Source: a bacterium
Lineage (GTDB): Bacteria; AUK180
Direction: 5' to 3'
NCBI GenBank assembly: GCA_023144005.1
Contig: JAGLGN010000032.1
Span: forward strand, 1 to 64,000
DNA: 64,000 nt
Part shown: in pieces, positions 8,713 through 17,226 of the stretch
Layout: each line of letters begins with the position of its first letter
Numbering within the stretch: the stretch's first letter is position 1
The notes under the pieces: model-generated
What the model was told of the DNA's origin: nothing
The model's input: the letters and a program-made list of their open reading frames with translations, nothing else
Databases searched by the model: none
Program-made: the position numbers and the translations under genes

Positions 8713-9056
8713 CCCTTCAACCTTTTTATTTCCGTTATATCAAAGGTGCCGAACCTCTCATAGATCCTGATAGCTACTGCTACCATCAAAGCCGTCACAG
8801 CAAGGCCTATTACAATGGATGTCAGCACAAGCGCTTGAGGAAGCGGGTCCACACTGCTGGCAAGAAACTCATCTAATCGCATCGACTTTGTCATTATCGG
8901 AGCGATGCCATTGTTCTTATAACCGAGAAGGATCAAGAACAAATTGACTGCATTCTCCATAATAATGAACCCGAGCACGATCTTTATAAGGTTCTTTTTG
9001 CAGAAGATCCCGTACAATCCAATAAAAAACAATATTAAGCAGAGAATATAAATCAT
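8709..9056 (-). CDS. mnhC: Mrp-type antiporter subunit C / NuoK-like (MbhG-like)
   Basis: Three-helix membrane protein of 115 aa in the NuoK/MnhC family. The segment GFIIMENAVNLFLILLG carries the conserved glutamate of the second helix, and DPLPQALVLTSIVIGLA is a hallmark of MnhC. It completes the ion-translocation path between the pump subunits. 4-bp overlaps with both neighbours. Confidence 0.93.
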   Translation of the reverse strand: MIYILCLILFFIGLYGIFCKKNLIKIVLGFIIMENAVNLFLILLGYKNNGIAPIMTKSMRLDEFLASSVDPLPQALVLTSIVIGLAVTALMVAVAIRIYERFGTFDITEIKRLKG

Positions 9057-9535
9057 TTGTCTTTCTCCGTTTTTGATATGTCCTCATCAAGGATGACTTT
9101 ATGAGTAGACAGGACATAGAAGACAAGGAACAATCCCGCCATCACCTTGAGTGCTATCGCGACATTAGATATTGGAATCGTTCCGCCGCTTAGAAATGTA
9201 AAGGGTGTGCCGCCAAATTTCTGATGAAGGAAATTCGCAAAGAACCCACCACCGTAATAGATACCCAGCCATGCTACCGCAATAAAGAGCAAAGCACCAA
9301 AGGACTCTACCAAAGTGGTTCTCGTCCTTGGAAAGAGTTTATCCGTTCTCTCTTTTCCGAAAGAAAGCATGATGAGGATAAAGCTTGCTGCCATTATCAC
9401 GCCTCCAGCAAATCCGCCGCCGGGAGTCAGATGTCCGAAAAGAACGATATAACATCCGAATAGAAAGATAAACCCTTCGATCCAACAGCAAACTGATTTA
9501 ACTATTTCACTTAATCCGCTTTTGTTATTAGTCAT
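9053..9535 (-). CDS. mnhB: MnhB-domain membrane subunit (MbhF-like)
   Basis: Membrane protein of 160 aa with four helices. The stretch LFGHLTPGGGFAGGVIMAA is diagnostic for the MnhB family (C-terminal half of MrpA/MrpB). It overlaps the upstream MbhDE-like gene by 8 bp and MnhC by 4 bp. Part of the antiporter-like module. Confidence 0.93.
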   Translation of the reverse strand: MTNNKSGLSEIVKSVCCWIEGFIFLFGCYIVLFGHLTPGGGFAGGVIMAASFILIMLSFGKERTDKLFPRTRTTLVESFGALLFIAVAWLGIYYGGGFFANFLHQKFGGTPFTFLSGGTIPISNVAIALKVMAGLFLVFYVLSTHKVILDEDISKTEKDK

Positions 9536-10052
9536 TTTTCGCTTTTCTCCTCAGAAGAACCACAGCCCCAAGAATTGCCGTGAACAGAACGGTAGCTTCT
9601 CCCAGTGTATCGTATGCCCTGTAGTCAAGGATCACACTGGTTACAATATTGGCAGACCCGGTCTCCTTCAATCCGTTTGCCAGATAATGGGGCGCTACTT
9701 TGCTCAAATAATTGCCGAACTCAGGCAGAAGATCCATTGCCTTAGAAGCGAACATAAAGAGCAGAAGAAGGAGCACCATACATATGGCAAAGGGGAAGAA
9801 TTGCCGGATATTTTTCACCAGATGAACATCCACGGCTATTGTCGCTCTGATCAATATCACAAGCGTCAGAATTTCAATGATAACCTGAATGATCGCAATA
9901 TCCGGTGCCCTCAATAAAAGGAAAACAACGGACAGCATGAATCCTACCGCGCCAATCGAAACAACTGAAGACAAAAGATTTTTCGCTTCAAGTGCGATTA
10001 ATGCGGCAAGCAACATAAAAAGAATCAAAATATAAATTATTACATGAACCAT
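9528..10052 (-). CDS. Antiporter-module subunit with fused MbhD-like and MbhE-like parts
   Basis: Membrane protein of 174 aa. The N-terminal half has LRAPDIAIIQVIIEILTLVI, the DUF4040/MbhD signature equivalent to a C-terminal piece of MrpA. The C-terminal half has DYRAYDTLGEATVLFTAILG, the MbhE signature related to NuoJ. In Pyrococcus Mbh these are two genes; here they are one continuous frame. It overlaps the large pump gene upstream by 13 bp. Confidence 0.9.
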   Translation of the reverse strand: MVHVIIYILILFMLLAALIALEAKNLLSSVVSIGAVGFMLSVVFLLLRAPDIAIIQVIIEILTLVILIRATIAVDVHLVKNIRQFFPFAICMVLLLLLFMFASKAMDLLPEFGNYLSKVAPHYLANGLKETGSANIVTSVILDYRAYDTLGEATVLFTAILGAVVLLRRKAKND

Positions 10053-11791
10053 ATTACCACCAGTATTATGACTCCGCCTGCAAGTATCCAGGACAGGTAG
10101 TTGGACAATACACCATTATGCAAATATCTTAGCAATTTAATTATATAAAAAGCCATTGCTTTTAGAACTTCGTAAAGGTCAAAGATCTTCTTCGCCGCCA
10201 ATCCGTAAATAAATTTGAAGGGTTGGCCATTCTCAATTCCTTCGTAGAAGTCCGCTCCTGAAATATGCATATCCGGCCTGAGCCCTTCTCCGCCGGCAAA
10301 GCCCTTTACACGGCGGATCTTGATCCTTGATATAAGGAAGATCAATGCTCCGAGGACGAGGCCTACTACGATCAGCAGCATTGCCATTTTCGGATGCCAT
10401 AGGCCTGTTAGATCAAGATTTCCATACATTGGTTTGATAAAAAGATCAAAGGCGAATACACCCAGAACAATACAGGAAAGAGCCAGAATGATCTGAGGAA
10501 AGACAAGGGAGAATTTCTCCTTGAACTTTTTCTCTGTTCCTTTTGGATACTTCTTCGCGCCAAGGAATAGCGCATGCATCAGCTTCATAAATGAAGCCAG
10601 CGTCAAGGCGGAGCCGAAGAGGGCGGCGAGCAGACAAAGTATTGAAAGGAACGGATATTGTTCAGCGGTAGCGGCCAATACTCCCTGATAGATCAACCAC
10701 TTTGAAAAGAACCCGTTCAATGGAGGAAGTCCGGAAATCGCAAAAGAGGCGATAAGCATACTCGTGAACGTGATCGGAAGGTATTTCGCCATGCCTCCCA
10801 ATTTATCCAGATGATCGGTTTTGCTGACCTTCTCAACCTGACCGGTACCGAGAAAGAGACAGGACTTATAGATCGAATTATTTATCATATGGAAGAGACC
10901 TCCGGCAATACCCAGAGGATTTCCAGTTCCGATACCTAGAACCATGTATCCTACCTGAGAGATCGCATGATAGGACAGAAGTTTTTTCGCCGTATGCTGT
11001 GTCAGAGCCATAAATACAGCGCATATGATCGTTATTGACCCGATAAGCATTACACTTATTTTCACGACCGGAGGAATGGTGACGATAGAGAATATCCTCG
11101 CCAGAAGATAAATACCAAGTAGTTTATCTAAAGAAGCGGGCATAAAAGCTGTCACCGGAGGTGGGGCTTTATCCGCGCATTCCGGTATCCACGTATGAAA
11201 AGGCATATTTCCCGCTTTGGCAAATGCCGCAGCGGCAATACAGATAAATGCTATCATCGACCAAGTTGAAGAAAGGATGCCGAATGATCCCGTCAGCCGG
11301 AATAATACAGCAACACCCAGTATCAGGAGAGAATCACTTCCTCCGAGTATGATCAGGGTTTTCTTCGCGGCAAGATTAGCGCCCGAGTTAAATTGCATCA
11401 TCAGGTAAAGGGTAATTCCCGAAATACCCCAGAATATGATCAAGACGATCCAGTTCGCGCTCAATATTATGCCGTATGCTGAAGCCAATGTCAGGAAAAA
11501 GTAAGAAAAATACTTATTCAACTTCTTCTTAATGAAACCTGCGGAGTAAATGGAAAGTACCAATCCGAAGAATCCTATAAAGAAAAAGACAAGTTTGGTC
11601 AAATTATCCCATAAGATCCAAGCTGTATATTTCTCGGGAATGTTCGGGTTGAAAAGCAGGTACACGCCGATCACGATATTAGCGAACGCTAATATCGGTG
11701 CAATAACTCTCAACGGCTTTTTCCAGTCAGGAGTAATAAAAAGGACAAAGGCTACGATCAGATTAAAAATGATTGGCAGAAAGATATTCAT
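10040..11791 (-). CDS. Large proton-pumping subunit (NuoL/HyfB/MnhD-like)
   Basis: Second NuoL/M/N-family pump subunit of the operon (583 aa). The core matches around AKAGNMPFHTWIPECADKAP, with the conserved lysine, and LLSYHAISQVGYMVLGIGTG. The C-terminus extends beyond the pump core with a charged segment and a final membrane helix, somewhat like the HL extension of NuoL. The operon therefore has two pump subunits in addition to the NuoH-like subunit, more than the minimal Ech type. It overlaps the large hydrogenase subunit by 4 bp. Confidence 0.9.
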   Translation of the reverse strand: MNIFLPIIFNLIVAFVLFITPDWKKPLRVIAPILAFANIVIGVYLLFNPNIPEKYTAWILWDNLTKLVFFFIGFFGLVLSIYSAGFIKKKLNKYFSYFFLTLASAYGIILSANWIVLIIFWGISGITLYLMMQFNSGANLAAKKTLIILGGSDSLLILGVAVLFRLTGSFGILSSTWSMIAFICIAAAAFAKAGNMPFHTWIPECADKAPPPVTAFMPASLDKLLGIYLLARIFSIVTIPPVVKISVMLIGSITIICAVFMALTQHTAKKLLSYHAISQVGYMVLGIGTGNPLGIAGGLFHMINNSIYKSCLFLGTGQVEKVSKTDHLDKLGGMAKYLPITFTSMLIASFAISGLPPLNGFFSKWLIYQGVLAATAEQYPFLSILCLLAALFGSALTLASFMKLMHALFLGAKKYPKGTEKKFKEKFSLVFPQIILALSCIVLGVFAFDLFIKPMYGNLDLTGLWHPKMAMLLIVVGLVLGALIFLISRIKIRRVKGFAGGEGLRPDMHISGADFYEGIENGQPFKFIYGLAAKKIFDLYEVLKAMAFYIIKLLRYLHNGVLSNYLSWILAGGVIILVVIWFM

Positions 11792-13473
11792 CTCAATTCC
11801 CCCCGTAATCTTTTTGTTTTTTCTTCGGACAATCTAAGCAGTTCTTCCCAATTGTATTTAACATTTCCGTTCTCGACCGCCTGCATTCTTTCGGTGCAGC
11901 AATAACATGGGTCAACAGCGGCAAGTGTTATTGCGGCATCCGACACATCACCGCCGACAGCCGCCAATTCATTTGAAAGCACATTCATATAAGAAGGAGC
12001 CCTTATCTTATGCCTTACAGGAGTATTTCCACCATCGCTTCTGACATAATGCCATACCTCTCCACGGGGAGCCTCATATCTTCCGATACCTTCTCCCGGC
12101 GGGATCTCGCGGACTTCCTCCCAGATATTCCCTTCTTTCAAACCTTTAAGTTTATCGAGACATTGAGTTATTATCTTTACCGATTCATACATTTCAAGAA
12201 CACGGCAGACCGTCTTGTCGAAAATATCTCCGTTCTGACATACGATCACATCCCATTCAACCAATTGATAAGCACCATTGAGGATATCTATTTTCCTGAT
12301 GTCCTGATCCAATCCGCTTGGGCGGGCAGTGGGGCCTGTAACACAATAATTGATCGCCTCTTCCTTGCTCAATACTCCGATGTTCTTCGTACGGGCATGA
12401 ATAACAGGGTCATCAATTACGGCACCCTTGAAGAGGTCAAAGATCGGGACCAATGACGCCGTCTTCTCCTTCATCGCGTCGATCTCCGAATTGAAAATAT
12501 CCTTTCTCACACCGCCGATACGCATCATCGCATAGTGATTTCGGTTTCCGGAGATCTGTTCACAAAGGTCAAGAACTGTCTCGCGGTATTTCCATGCCCA
12601 CATCCAGACCGTATTATAGCCCAGGAAATGTCCGGCAAGGCCAAGCCAGAGAAGATGTGAATGTACCCTTTCTAGCTCTGCGATAACGGTTCTGACATAT
12701 TTCGCCCTTAAAGGGATCTCCAAACCCAGAAGGTCCTCAACGGCGTTGACATACGCATAAGGGTGAGAACATGAACAGATGCCGCAGATCCTTTCGACCA
12801 GAAATGTGACCTGATCCCAATGTTTTCCTTCTGCGATCTTTTCTATCCCTCGGTGATTGTATCCGAGATTGATATTGAGGTCAATTACCTTTTCACCCTG
12901 AACCATAAGTTCGAAGAACTCCGGTTCTTCCTGAAGAGGATGATAAGGGCCGATGGGAATTATTTTTGTTTTCTTGCCGTTCTTTGTTAATTCTTCGATC
13001 TTAATATTCGGACGGCGGCAGGAATCTTCTCCCCGGGGCTCTTTTCTTCCGTATTCATAATCCTTTCTTAGAGGGTATACACCTTCCGGCCATGTCGGGT
13101 CAAGAAGTAGCCTGCTGGTATCAGCAGCGCCCGTGAATTCAATACCCAGAAGTTCTCGCATTTCCCTTTCGATCCATGTCGCGCCTTTGATAATATCAGC
13201 GATCGACGGGATCTGCCCCTTGTCACGGTCTGTAAAAACACGAAGAGAATACACAACGCCCGTCTTATCATCTGAAAAATGATAGAGGACCTCCATATTT
13301 TTCACATTGTCCAATCCTGTGGCAATACAGAAACGCAACTCCAATTTCCGGAACAAAAGCTCCGCAGCGGACCTGAGATCCTTCTTATCGATCTCGATAT
13401 AATGGCGCTTGGAGCTCTTCTCTTCCCATTTAATGATCTTGCCTTTTAATATGTCTTTTACTTTATTAACCAT
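11788..13473 (-). CDS. Membrane-bound group 4 [NiFe]-hydrogenase large subunit, NuoC-NuoD fusion type
   Basis: Protein of 561 aa. Residues 1 to about 150 match the NuoC/30-kDa family (EREMRELLGIEFTGAAD, LRKDYEYGRKEP). The rest matches the HycE/NuoD/MbhL catalytic family. Nickel ligands are intact: RICGIC at 228-233 and DPCYCCTER at about 521-529, followed by a 32-residue tail expected to be removed. In Pyrococcus the two halves are separate genes (MbhK and MbhL). Intact cysteines argue for hydrogen chemistry rather than for the sulfane-reductase (Mbs) relatives, which lose one pair, or complex I, which loses both. Confidence 0.93.
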   Translation of the reverse strand: MVNKVKDILKGKIIKWEEKSSKRHYIEIDKKDLRSAAELLFRKLELRFCIATGLDNVKNMEVLYHFSDDKTGVVYSLRVFTDRDKGQIPSIADIIKGATWIEREMRELLGIEFTGAADTSRLLLDPTWPEGVYPLRKDYEYGRKEPRGEDSCRRPNIKIEELTKNGKKTKIIPIGPYHPLQEEPEFFELMVQGEKVIDLNINLGYNHRGIEKIAEGKHWDQVTFLVERICGICSCSHPYAYVNAVEDLLGLEIPLRAKYVRTVIAELERVHSHLLWLGLAGHFLGYNTVWMWAWKYRETVLDLCEQISGNRNHYAMMRIGGVRKDIFNSEIDAMKEKTASLVPIFDLFKGAVIDDPVIHARTKNIGVLSKEEAINYCVTGPTARPSGLDQDIRKIDILNGAYQLVEWDVIVCQNGDIFDKTVCRVLEMYESVKIITQCLDKLKGLKEGNIWEEVREIPPGEGIGRYEAPRGEVWHYVRSDGGNTPVRHKIRAPSYMNVLSNELAAVGGDVSDAAITLAAVDPCYCCTERMQAVENGNVKYNWEELLRLSEEKTKRLRGELR

Positions 13474-13475
13474 AA

Positions 13476-13898
13476 TTATATCTCTCCACGCAATTTCTTA
13501 ACAACCTTGACAACACCGTCAATTATTGCCTCGGGACGAGGGGGGCACCCGGGGATATACGCGGTTACCGGAATTATCTCATCTACAGGGATCACTCTAT
13601 TGTAAGAAACCTTGAACATTCCCATTGAAGATGCGCAGCTTCCGAAGGCGATCACCGCGAGAGGTTTTGGCGCCTGATCATAAAGGTCTTTCAAAAATTC
13701 GGCACCCTTTCTGTTCATCATTCCCGAAACAAGCATCGCGTCGGCATGTTTTATTGAACCGACCAGTTTAACTCCGAAGCGCTCCACATCAAATCTGGGC
13801 GTAAGGACATCAAGTATCTCTATGTCGCAATTATTACACGCCGCAGAAGCAAAATGAAAAACCCAGATCGATTTTGACAATATCTTTAATTTGTTCAT
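13476..13898 (-). CDS. Membrane hydrogenase small subunit (NuoB/MbhJ-like)
   Basis: Electron-transfer subunit (140 aa) that carries the single proximal [4Fe-4S] cluster next to the NiFe site. Cysteine motifs: AACNNCDIEI at the N-terminus, GSCASSMGMF in the centre and IPGCPPRPE near the end. The start at 13898 gives an ATGA overlap with the NuoH-like gene; upstream in-frame starts would only add sequence that overlaps that gene. Confidence 0.93.
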   Translation of the reverse strand: MNKLKILSKSIWVFHFASAACNNCDIEILDVLTPRFDVERFGVKLVGSIKHADAMLVSGMMNRKGAEFLKDLYDQAPKPLAVIAFGSCASSMGMFKVSYNRVIPVDEIIPVTAYIPGCPPRPEAIIDGVVKVVKKLRGEI

Positions 13899-14782
13899 AG
13901 ACCCACCACCGCTAATATCAAAGCTACCAGACTCAAAGGAAACAAGATAAACCAGAAGAGTTTCAGGCATTGCTTTACCTTTAACCTGGGATTCGTATTT
14001 TCCACTAAGATCACAATCACCAGAAGGGCTACGTATTTAAAAACATTAACACCGCCCCAAAATATCGAAGAAATGAAAAACGGCAAAGTGGCAAGCAGGA
14101 TATACTGCCCCATTTTGAAAAATCCCAGAAGCGGGCCGGAATATTCTATATATGCCCCGGCCATGATCTCGGTCTCCGCTTCAGCTATATCAAATGGAAC
14201 CCTTCCCAGTTTTGCCTGCATGACAAAGAGTGCGAGAACAGAGGCGATACCTCCCGAGTAAGAATACATCACCGGAGGTTTATTCATGATATTCACCAGG
14301 CTCAATTCGCCACCGGTCTTGACCCAGATAACGGCGATCGTCATCCAGAACACCAGTTCATATGAAAGGACCAGCTTTATCTCCCTTGAGGCGCCCAAAG
14401 AAGCCAGCGGATTAGCGCTGGCGGCACCTGCGAGGATCAGACATATCGGCGGGATCGTCAGCAGGTAGACAATGACTATCAAGTCGCCCTGAAAAGCTGC
14501 ATCCGGAAAGAAAAATGCCATTCCCGCATACATTGCGACCAGAGTGGCACTGACCATGAAGAGGACCGGAGTTGCCAAAAAGGTTAAGAGGTGAGCATTT
14601 TCTGGAACTACACTTTCCTTTGTAAATAATTTCAGAAGATCGTACCAAGGCTGCAGTATAGGAGGGCCTACACGCCATTGGACTCTGGCGGTAACCTTCC
14701 TCTCAATATATGAAGCGACCATTCCTACGATCAAAGCAAAAAGGAACCCGGGGAAAACAAGGAAATAGAAGATAGTTTTCAT
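13895..14782 (-). CDS. Membrane anchor subunit (NuoH/HycD/MbhM-like)
   Basis: Integral membrane protein of 295 aa with about eight helices. Family stretches include SYIERKVTARVQWRVGPP and FDIAEAETEIMAGAYIEYSG with the conserved acidic residues at the interface to the NuoD-like subunit. It anchors the peripheral hydrogenase arm and lies between the polyferredoxin and NuoB-like genes with 4-bp overlaps. Confidence 0.94.
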   Translation of the reverse strand: MKTIFYFLVFPGFLFALIVGMVASYIERKVTARVQWRVGPPILQPWYDLLKLFTKESVVPENAHLLTFLATPVLFMVSATLVAMYAGMAFFFPDAAFQGDLIVIVYLLTIPPICLILAGAASANPLASLGASREIKLVLSYELVFWMTIAVIWVKTGGELSLVNIMNKPPVMYSYSGGIASVLALFVMQAKLGRVPFDIAEAETEIMAGAYIEYSGPLLGFFKMGQYILLATLPFFISSIFWGGVNVFKYVALLVIVILVENTNPRLKVKQCLKLFWFILFPLSLVALILAVVGL

Positions 14783-15249
14783 TCTGTCAACCCCAATTGC
14801 TTTTTCCAGTGAACCCCTTTCACAAAAAGGCCTTCTTTTATCATGTAAATATTCTCCTCGATATTTTCTTTGAAATCACCGATAGTGATCGCACCTTCGG
14901 GGCATGATGTTACGCAAATAGGATCCCTTTCAGGGCAGAGATCACATGTGGATGTCTTGAATTCAACCGTCTCAAGCGTATTCACTCCGAACGGGCAGGC
15001 TAAAAGGCATGTTTTACAGGAAGTGCATAGGAAACTTGACCGGTGAAGATCATCATCCTTTTTCAAAGCGTCCGTAGGGCAACTGATAACACAGGGAGAA
15101 TCTTCACAATGGCGGCAATAGACCTTCCGTATCGCCTCTTCGAGTATTGATTTGAAACCCGTTTTCTGATCATGAAGAGGATAATTGCAATCCGCTACGC
15201 AATTATTACAACTGTAACATTTTTCAAGATCAATTAATATCATTTTCAT
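14779..15249 (-). CDS. Four-cluster ferredoxin (HycB/HydN-type) of the membrane hydrogenase
   Basis: Protein of 156 aa with four groups of cysteines typical of the HycB/HydN/DmsB electron-wire family: CYSCNNCVADC, CRHCEDSPCVISCP, CTSCKTCLLACP and CDLCPERDPICVTSCP. They should bind four [4Fe-4S] clusters. It follows the HydG-like gene with an ATGA overlap (start 15249; the ATG at 15243 is an alternative). Its position suggests that it wires the HydB/HydG-like pair to the Mbh core. Confidence 0.9.
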   Translation of the reverse strand: MKMILIDLEKCYSCNNCVADCNYPLHDQKTGFKSILEEAIRKVYCRHCEDSPCVISCPTDALKKDDDLHRSSFLCTSCKTCLLACPFGVNTLETVEFKTSTCDLCPERDPICVTSCPEGAITIGDFKENIEENIYMIKEGLFVKGVHWKKQLGLTE

Positions 15250-16055
15250 TCCCAAATCCCTTCAATGTCCTTGATCAGGCTGTACTTGAAAACCGGACCG
15301 TCTTTACAAGCAAAATATTTACCTACCCCGCAATGGCCGCATTTACCTATGCCGCAGCTCATATTCTTTTCCATGGAAAGATAAATACTTTCCGGAGCAA
15401 AGCCGAGCTCCAGGAGTTTGAATGTGCCGAATTTCATCATTATAGGCGGGCCGCAAACGACAGCGACACCGTTTTTGGGATTTACGCTATAATCATCAAA
15501 TAAACAGGTCACCACTCCCTCTTTCTCCTTCCAGTCATTATCCGCCGCATCAACGGTCCTGCAGATCTCGGCACCGCGCTTTTTCCAGCTCTCGAACTGA
15601 TCCTTATAAACTATGTCAGCAGGATTTTTCGCGCCGTATAAGAGAGTTATCTTTTCGTACTTGTCTTTTTCATCCAGAAGCGTCAGAAGTAATGAACGCA
15701 GTGGAGCCATCCCGACACCGCCGCCCAGTAAGAGCACTTCTTTCCCTTCAAACTCATTGAGCGGATAAGAAGTTCCCAATGGCCCTCTGATCCCCACAGT
15801 ATCGTTTGCTTTCAATTCATGAAGCTTCTCTGTAACTCGCCCGGCCTTCATTATCGTCACTTCAAACGGACCCTTGGCAAATTGAGAAGAGGATGGAGTA
15901 AATGGAGATTCCCCTATCTTCGGCATGGTAAGTTGAATGAATTGACCGGTAGCAAAAGAAAATTTCTTTTCCGGCTCCAGGATAAATGTTTTGATCAGCG
16001 AGGTCTCTTCGATAACCTTAATAACCTTACAATTGATCGTCTTATAAGGATCCAT
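15246..16055 (-). CDS. HydG-like FAD/NAD(P)-binding subunit of the membrane hydrogenase operon
   Basis: Flavoprotein (269 aa) paralogous to HydG at 2945-3781. Visible are RGPLGTSYP for FAD binding, LGGGVGMAPLRSL for nucleotide binding, CGPPIMM, and a C-terminal [2Fe-2S] motif CGIGKCGHCGVGKYFAC. It should let NAD(P)H feed, or be formed by, the membrane hydrogenase. The start at 16055 follows GGAGG and lies 2 bp after the HydB-like stop; the longer reading would begin inside that gene. Such subunits are not part of classical Mbh, which takes electrons from ferredoxin only. Confidence 0.88.
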   Translation of the reverse strand: MDPYKTINCKVIKVIEETSLIKTFILEPEKKFSFATGQFIQLTMPKIGESPFTPSSSQFAKGPFEVTIMKAGRVTEKLHELKANDTVGIRGPLGTSYPLNEFEGKEVLLLGGGVGMAPLRSLLLTLLDEKDKYEKITLLYGAKNPADIVYKDQFESWKKRGAEICRTVDAADNDWKEKEGVVTCLFDDYSVNPKNGVAVVCGPPIMMKFGTFKLLELGFAPESIYLSMEKNMSCGIGKCGHCGVGKYFACKDGPVFKYSLIKDIEGIWE

Positions 16056-16057
16056 AA

Positions 16058-17032
16058 TTATTTCGCCTCCGCAACTTTTATCAGCACTTCTTGGAAATCT
16101 ATCTTCCCTTGACAGCCGGCAGTGCACCTTCCGCAGCCGGTACAGCCGTTAAAACCCTGCATTTGGGGCCTGTAAACGAATTTACAGGTAAATCTGTGTT
16201 TGAACCGTTCTATAAGATCTTCCCTGGGATTAGCTCCGCCCGCGACACGCGCATAGCTCTTGAGCTGACAGCTGTCCATATACCTGATCTTGTTCTCATC
16301 CCCCTCTGACAGGAAGAAACAGAAACAACTGGAACAAACATTTGTGCAACTGCTGCAGCTGACACAGGTTTTGCCATATTCCTTAAATACATCGCTGTGC
16401 TTCTCGATCTTGCCCTCAAGGTCCTTGAGATCCAATACTTTGTTCCCGTTGAACTTCTTCAACTCTTCTTCAAAAGAGGTCCTGTGAGAGCTCATCGACT
16501 TTTCCTGTTCGGATCGGGCAGATTCAAAAAATCCGCCGTGGTCTTTTAAGAATTTCGCGCCGGCATCCGAACCAACAGAAACCAGATACCCATTCTCCAC
16601 AATGGAGAAGTTCAGATCGAAATTCTCTGTAGCCCACGGCTGATCTCCCAGGACCGTACAGAAACAATCCGGGTGATGTGTGGTACAATCGGCCGAAAAG
16701 ACAAGGACATCTTTTCTGAAATGGGGATCTTCGGGATCTTCCAGATAGATCTTCTTCAGAAGGGAAAGTCCTTTTGTGTCACAGCCGCGTGCGCCAAAAA
16801 TGATCCTTGGCTTATCCTTTTTCTTTTCAACAAGATTCTCTTGGGGGGAATAGAAAAAGTACTTAAGAGGAAGGACCGTCCTGTGACCTTCGAATGTAAA
16901 CTCCGAATCGGCTTCCATTCTTGCCCAATCCCAGCTTTCCTCTTGCCTGCGCGGATAAAAGATCTCGTAGTCGGGGATCAATTTTTTCGTCAGGGCTTTC
17001 ACTTTTTCATTACTGATAAATTTTTGTTCCAT
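16058..17032 (-). CDS. HydB-like 4Fe-4S subunit of the membrane hydrogenase operon
   Basis: Iron-sulfur protein (324 aa) paralogous to HydB at 3774-4823. Two C-terminal [4Fe-4S] motifs are present, CVSCSSCTNVCSSC and CTGCGRCTAGCQGKID. Additional cysteines and histidines occur in the middle (ADCTTHHPDCFC). ATG at 17032 overlaps by one base with the stop of the 38-codon gene upstream (TGATG), which suggests translational coupling. Together with the HydG-like protein it forms the candidate NAD(P)H module of this operon. Confidence 0.88.
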   Translation of the reverse strand: MEQKFISNEKVKALTKKLIPDYEIFYPRRQEESWDWARMEADSEFTFEGHRTVLPLKYFFYSPQENLVEKKKDKPRIIFGARGCDTKGLSLLKKIYLEDPEDPHFRKDVLVFSADCTTHHPDCFCTVLGDQPWATENFDLNFSIVENGYLVSVGSDAGAKFLKDHGGFFESARSEQEKSMSSHRTSFEEELKKFNGNKVLDLKDLEGKIEKHSDVFKEYGKTCVSCSSCTNVCSSCFCFFLSEGDENKIRYMDSCQLKSYARVAGGANPREDLIERFKHRFTCKFVYRPQMQGFNGCTGCGRCTAGCQGKIDFQEVLIKVAEAK

Positions 17033-17148
17033 CACGATTTACACCTTAATAACGTAGTAGTTGGATTAAGAAATGCATGAGTAGCAACCATATTAACAAT
17101 GTTTATAGATGATTTTAGTGGAAAGAATATCTTGAAAAGTAACCTCAC
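17032..17148 (-). CDS. Small 38-aa protein, first gene of the membrane hydrogenase operon
   Basis: GTG start at 17148 preceded by a perfect GGAGG 7 nt upstream; stop TGA overlaps the HydB-like ATG (TGATG). The peptide starts MRLLFKIFFPLKSS and ends THAFLNPTTTLLRCKS. It begins roughly 43 nt after the predicted transcription start. I do not recognise a named family. The pattern of a hydrophobic or amphipathic helix followed by xFLNPTTT faintly resembles the membrane-docking N-terminus of NuoI-type ferredoxins (LFSRPATTRYP in the MbhN-like protein of this operon). It may be a small accessory subunit or a leader peptide. Confidence 0.5.
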   Translation of the reverse strand: MRLLFKIFFPLKSSINIVNMVATHAFLNPTTTLLRCKS

Positions 17149-17197
17149 TCTTATTCCTCCAATAGATTATACCTTATTCTATTTATTAACCTGAAGA

Positions 17198-17226
17198 ATA
17201 ATACCACATTCTTTATTCAATGTCAA
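17198..17226 (-). promoter_or_regulatory. Sigma70-type promoter of the membrane hydrogenase operon
   Basis: Minus strand: TTGACA (17226-17221), 17-bp spacer, TATTAT (17203-17198). This is an almost perfect consensus and the only strong match in the 420 bp between ftsY and the HydB-like gene. It should drive the 12-kb operon down to the hairpin at 5092-5124. Between here and 17453 I see no gene. Confidence 0.8.

Noticed and set aside
11788-13473. Sulfane reductase (Mbs) or complex I instead of hydrogenase
   Set aside because: Both CxxC nickel-ligand pairs are present and a maturation protease is encoded; no NuoE, NuoF or NuoG in the operon.
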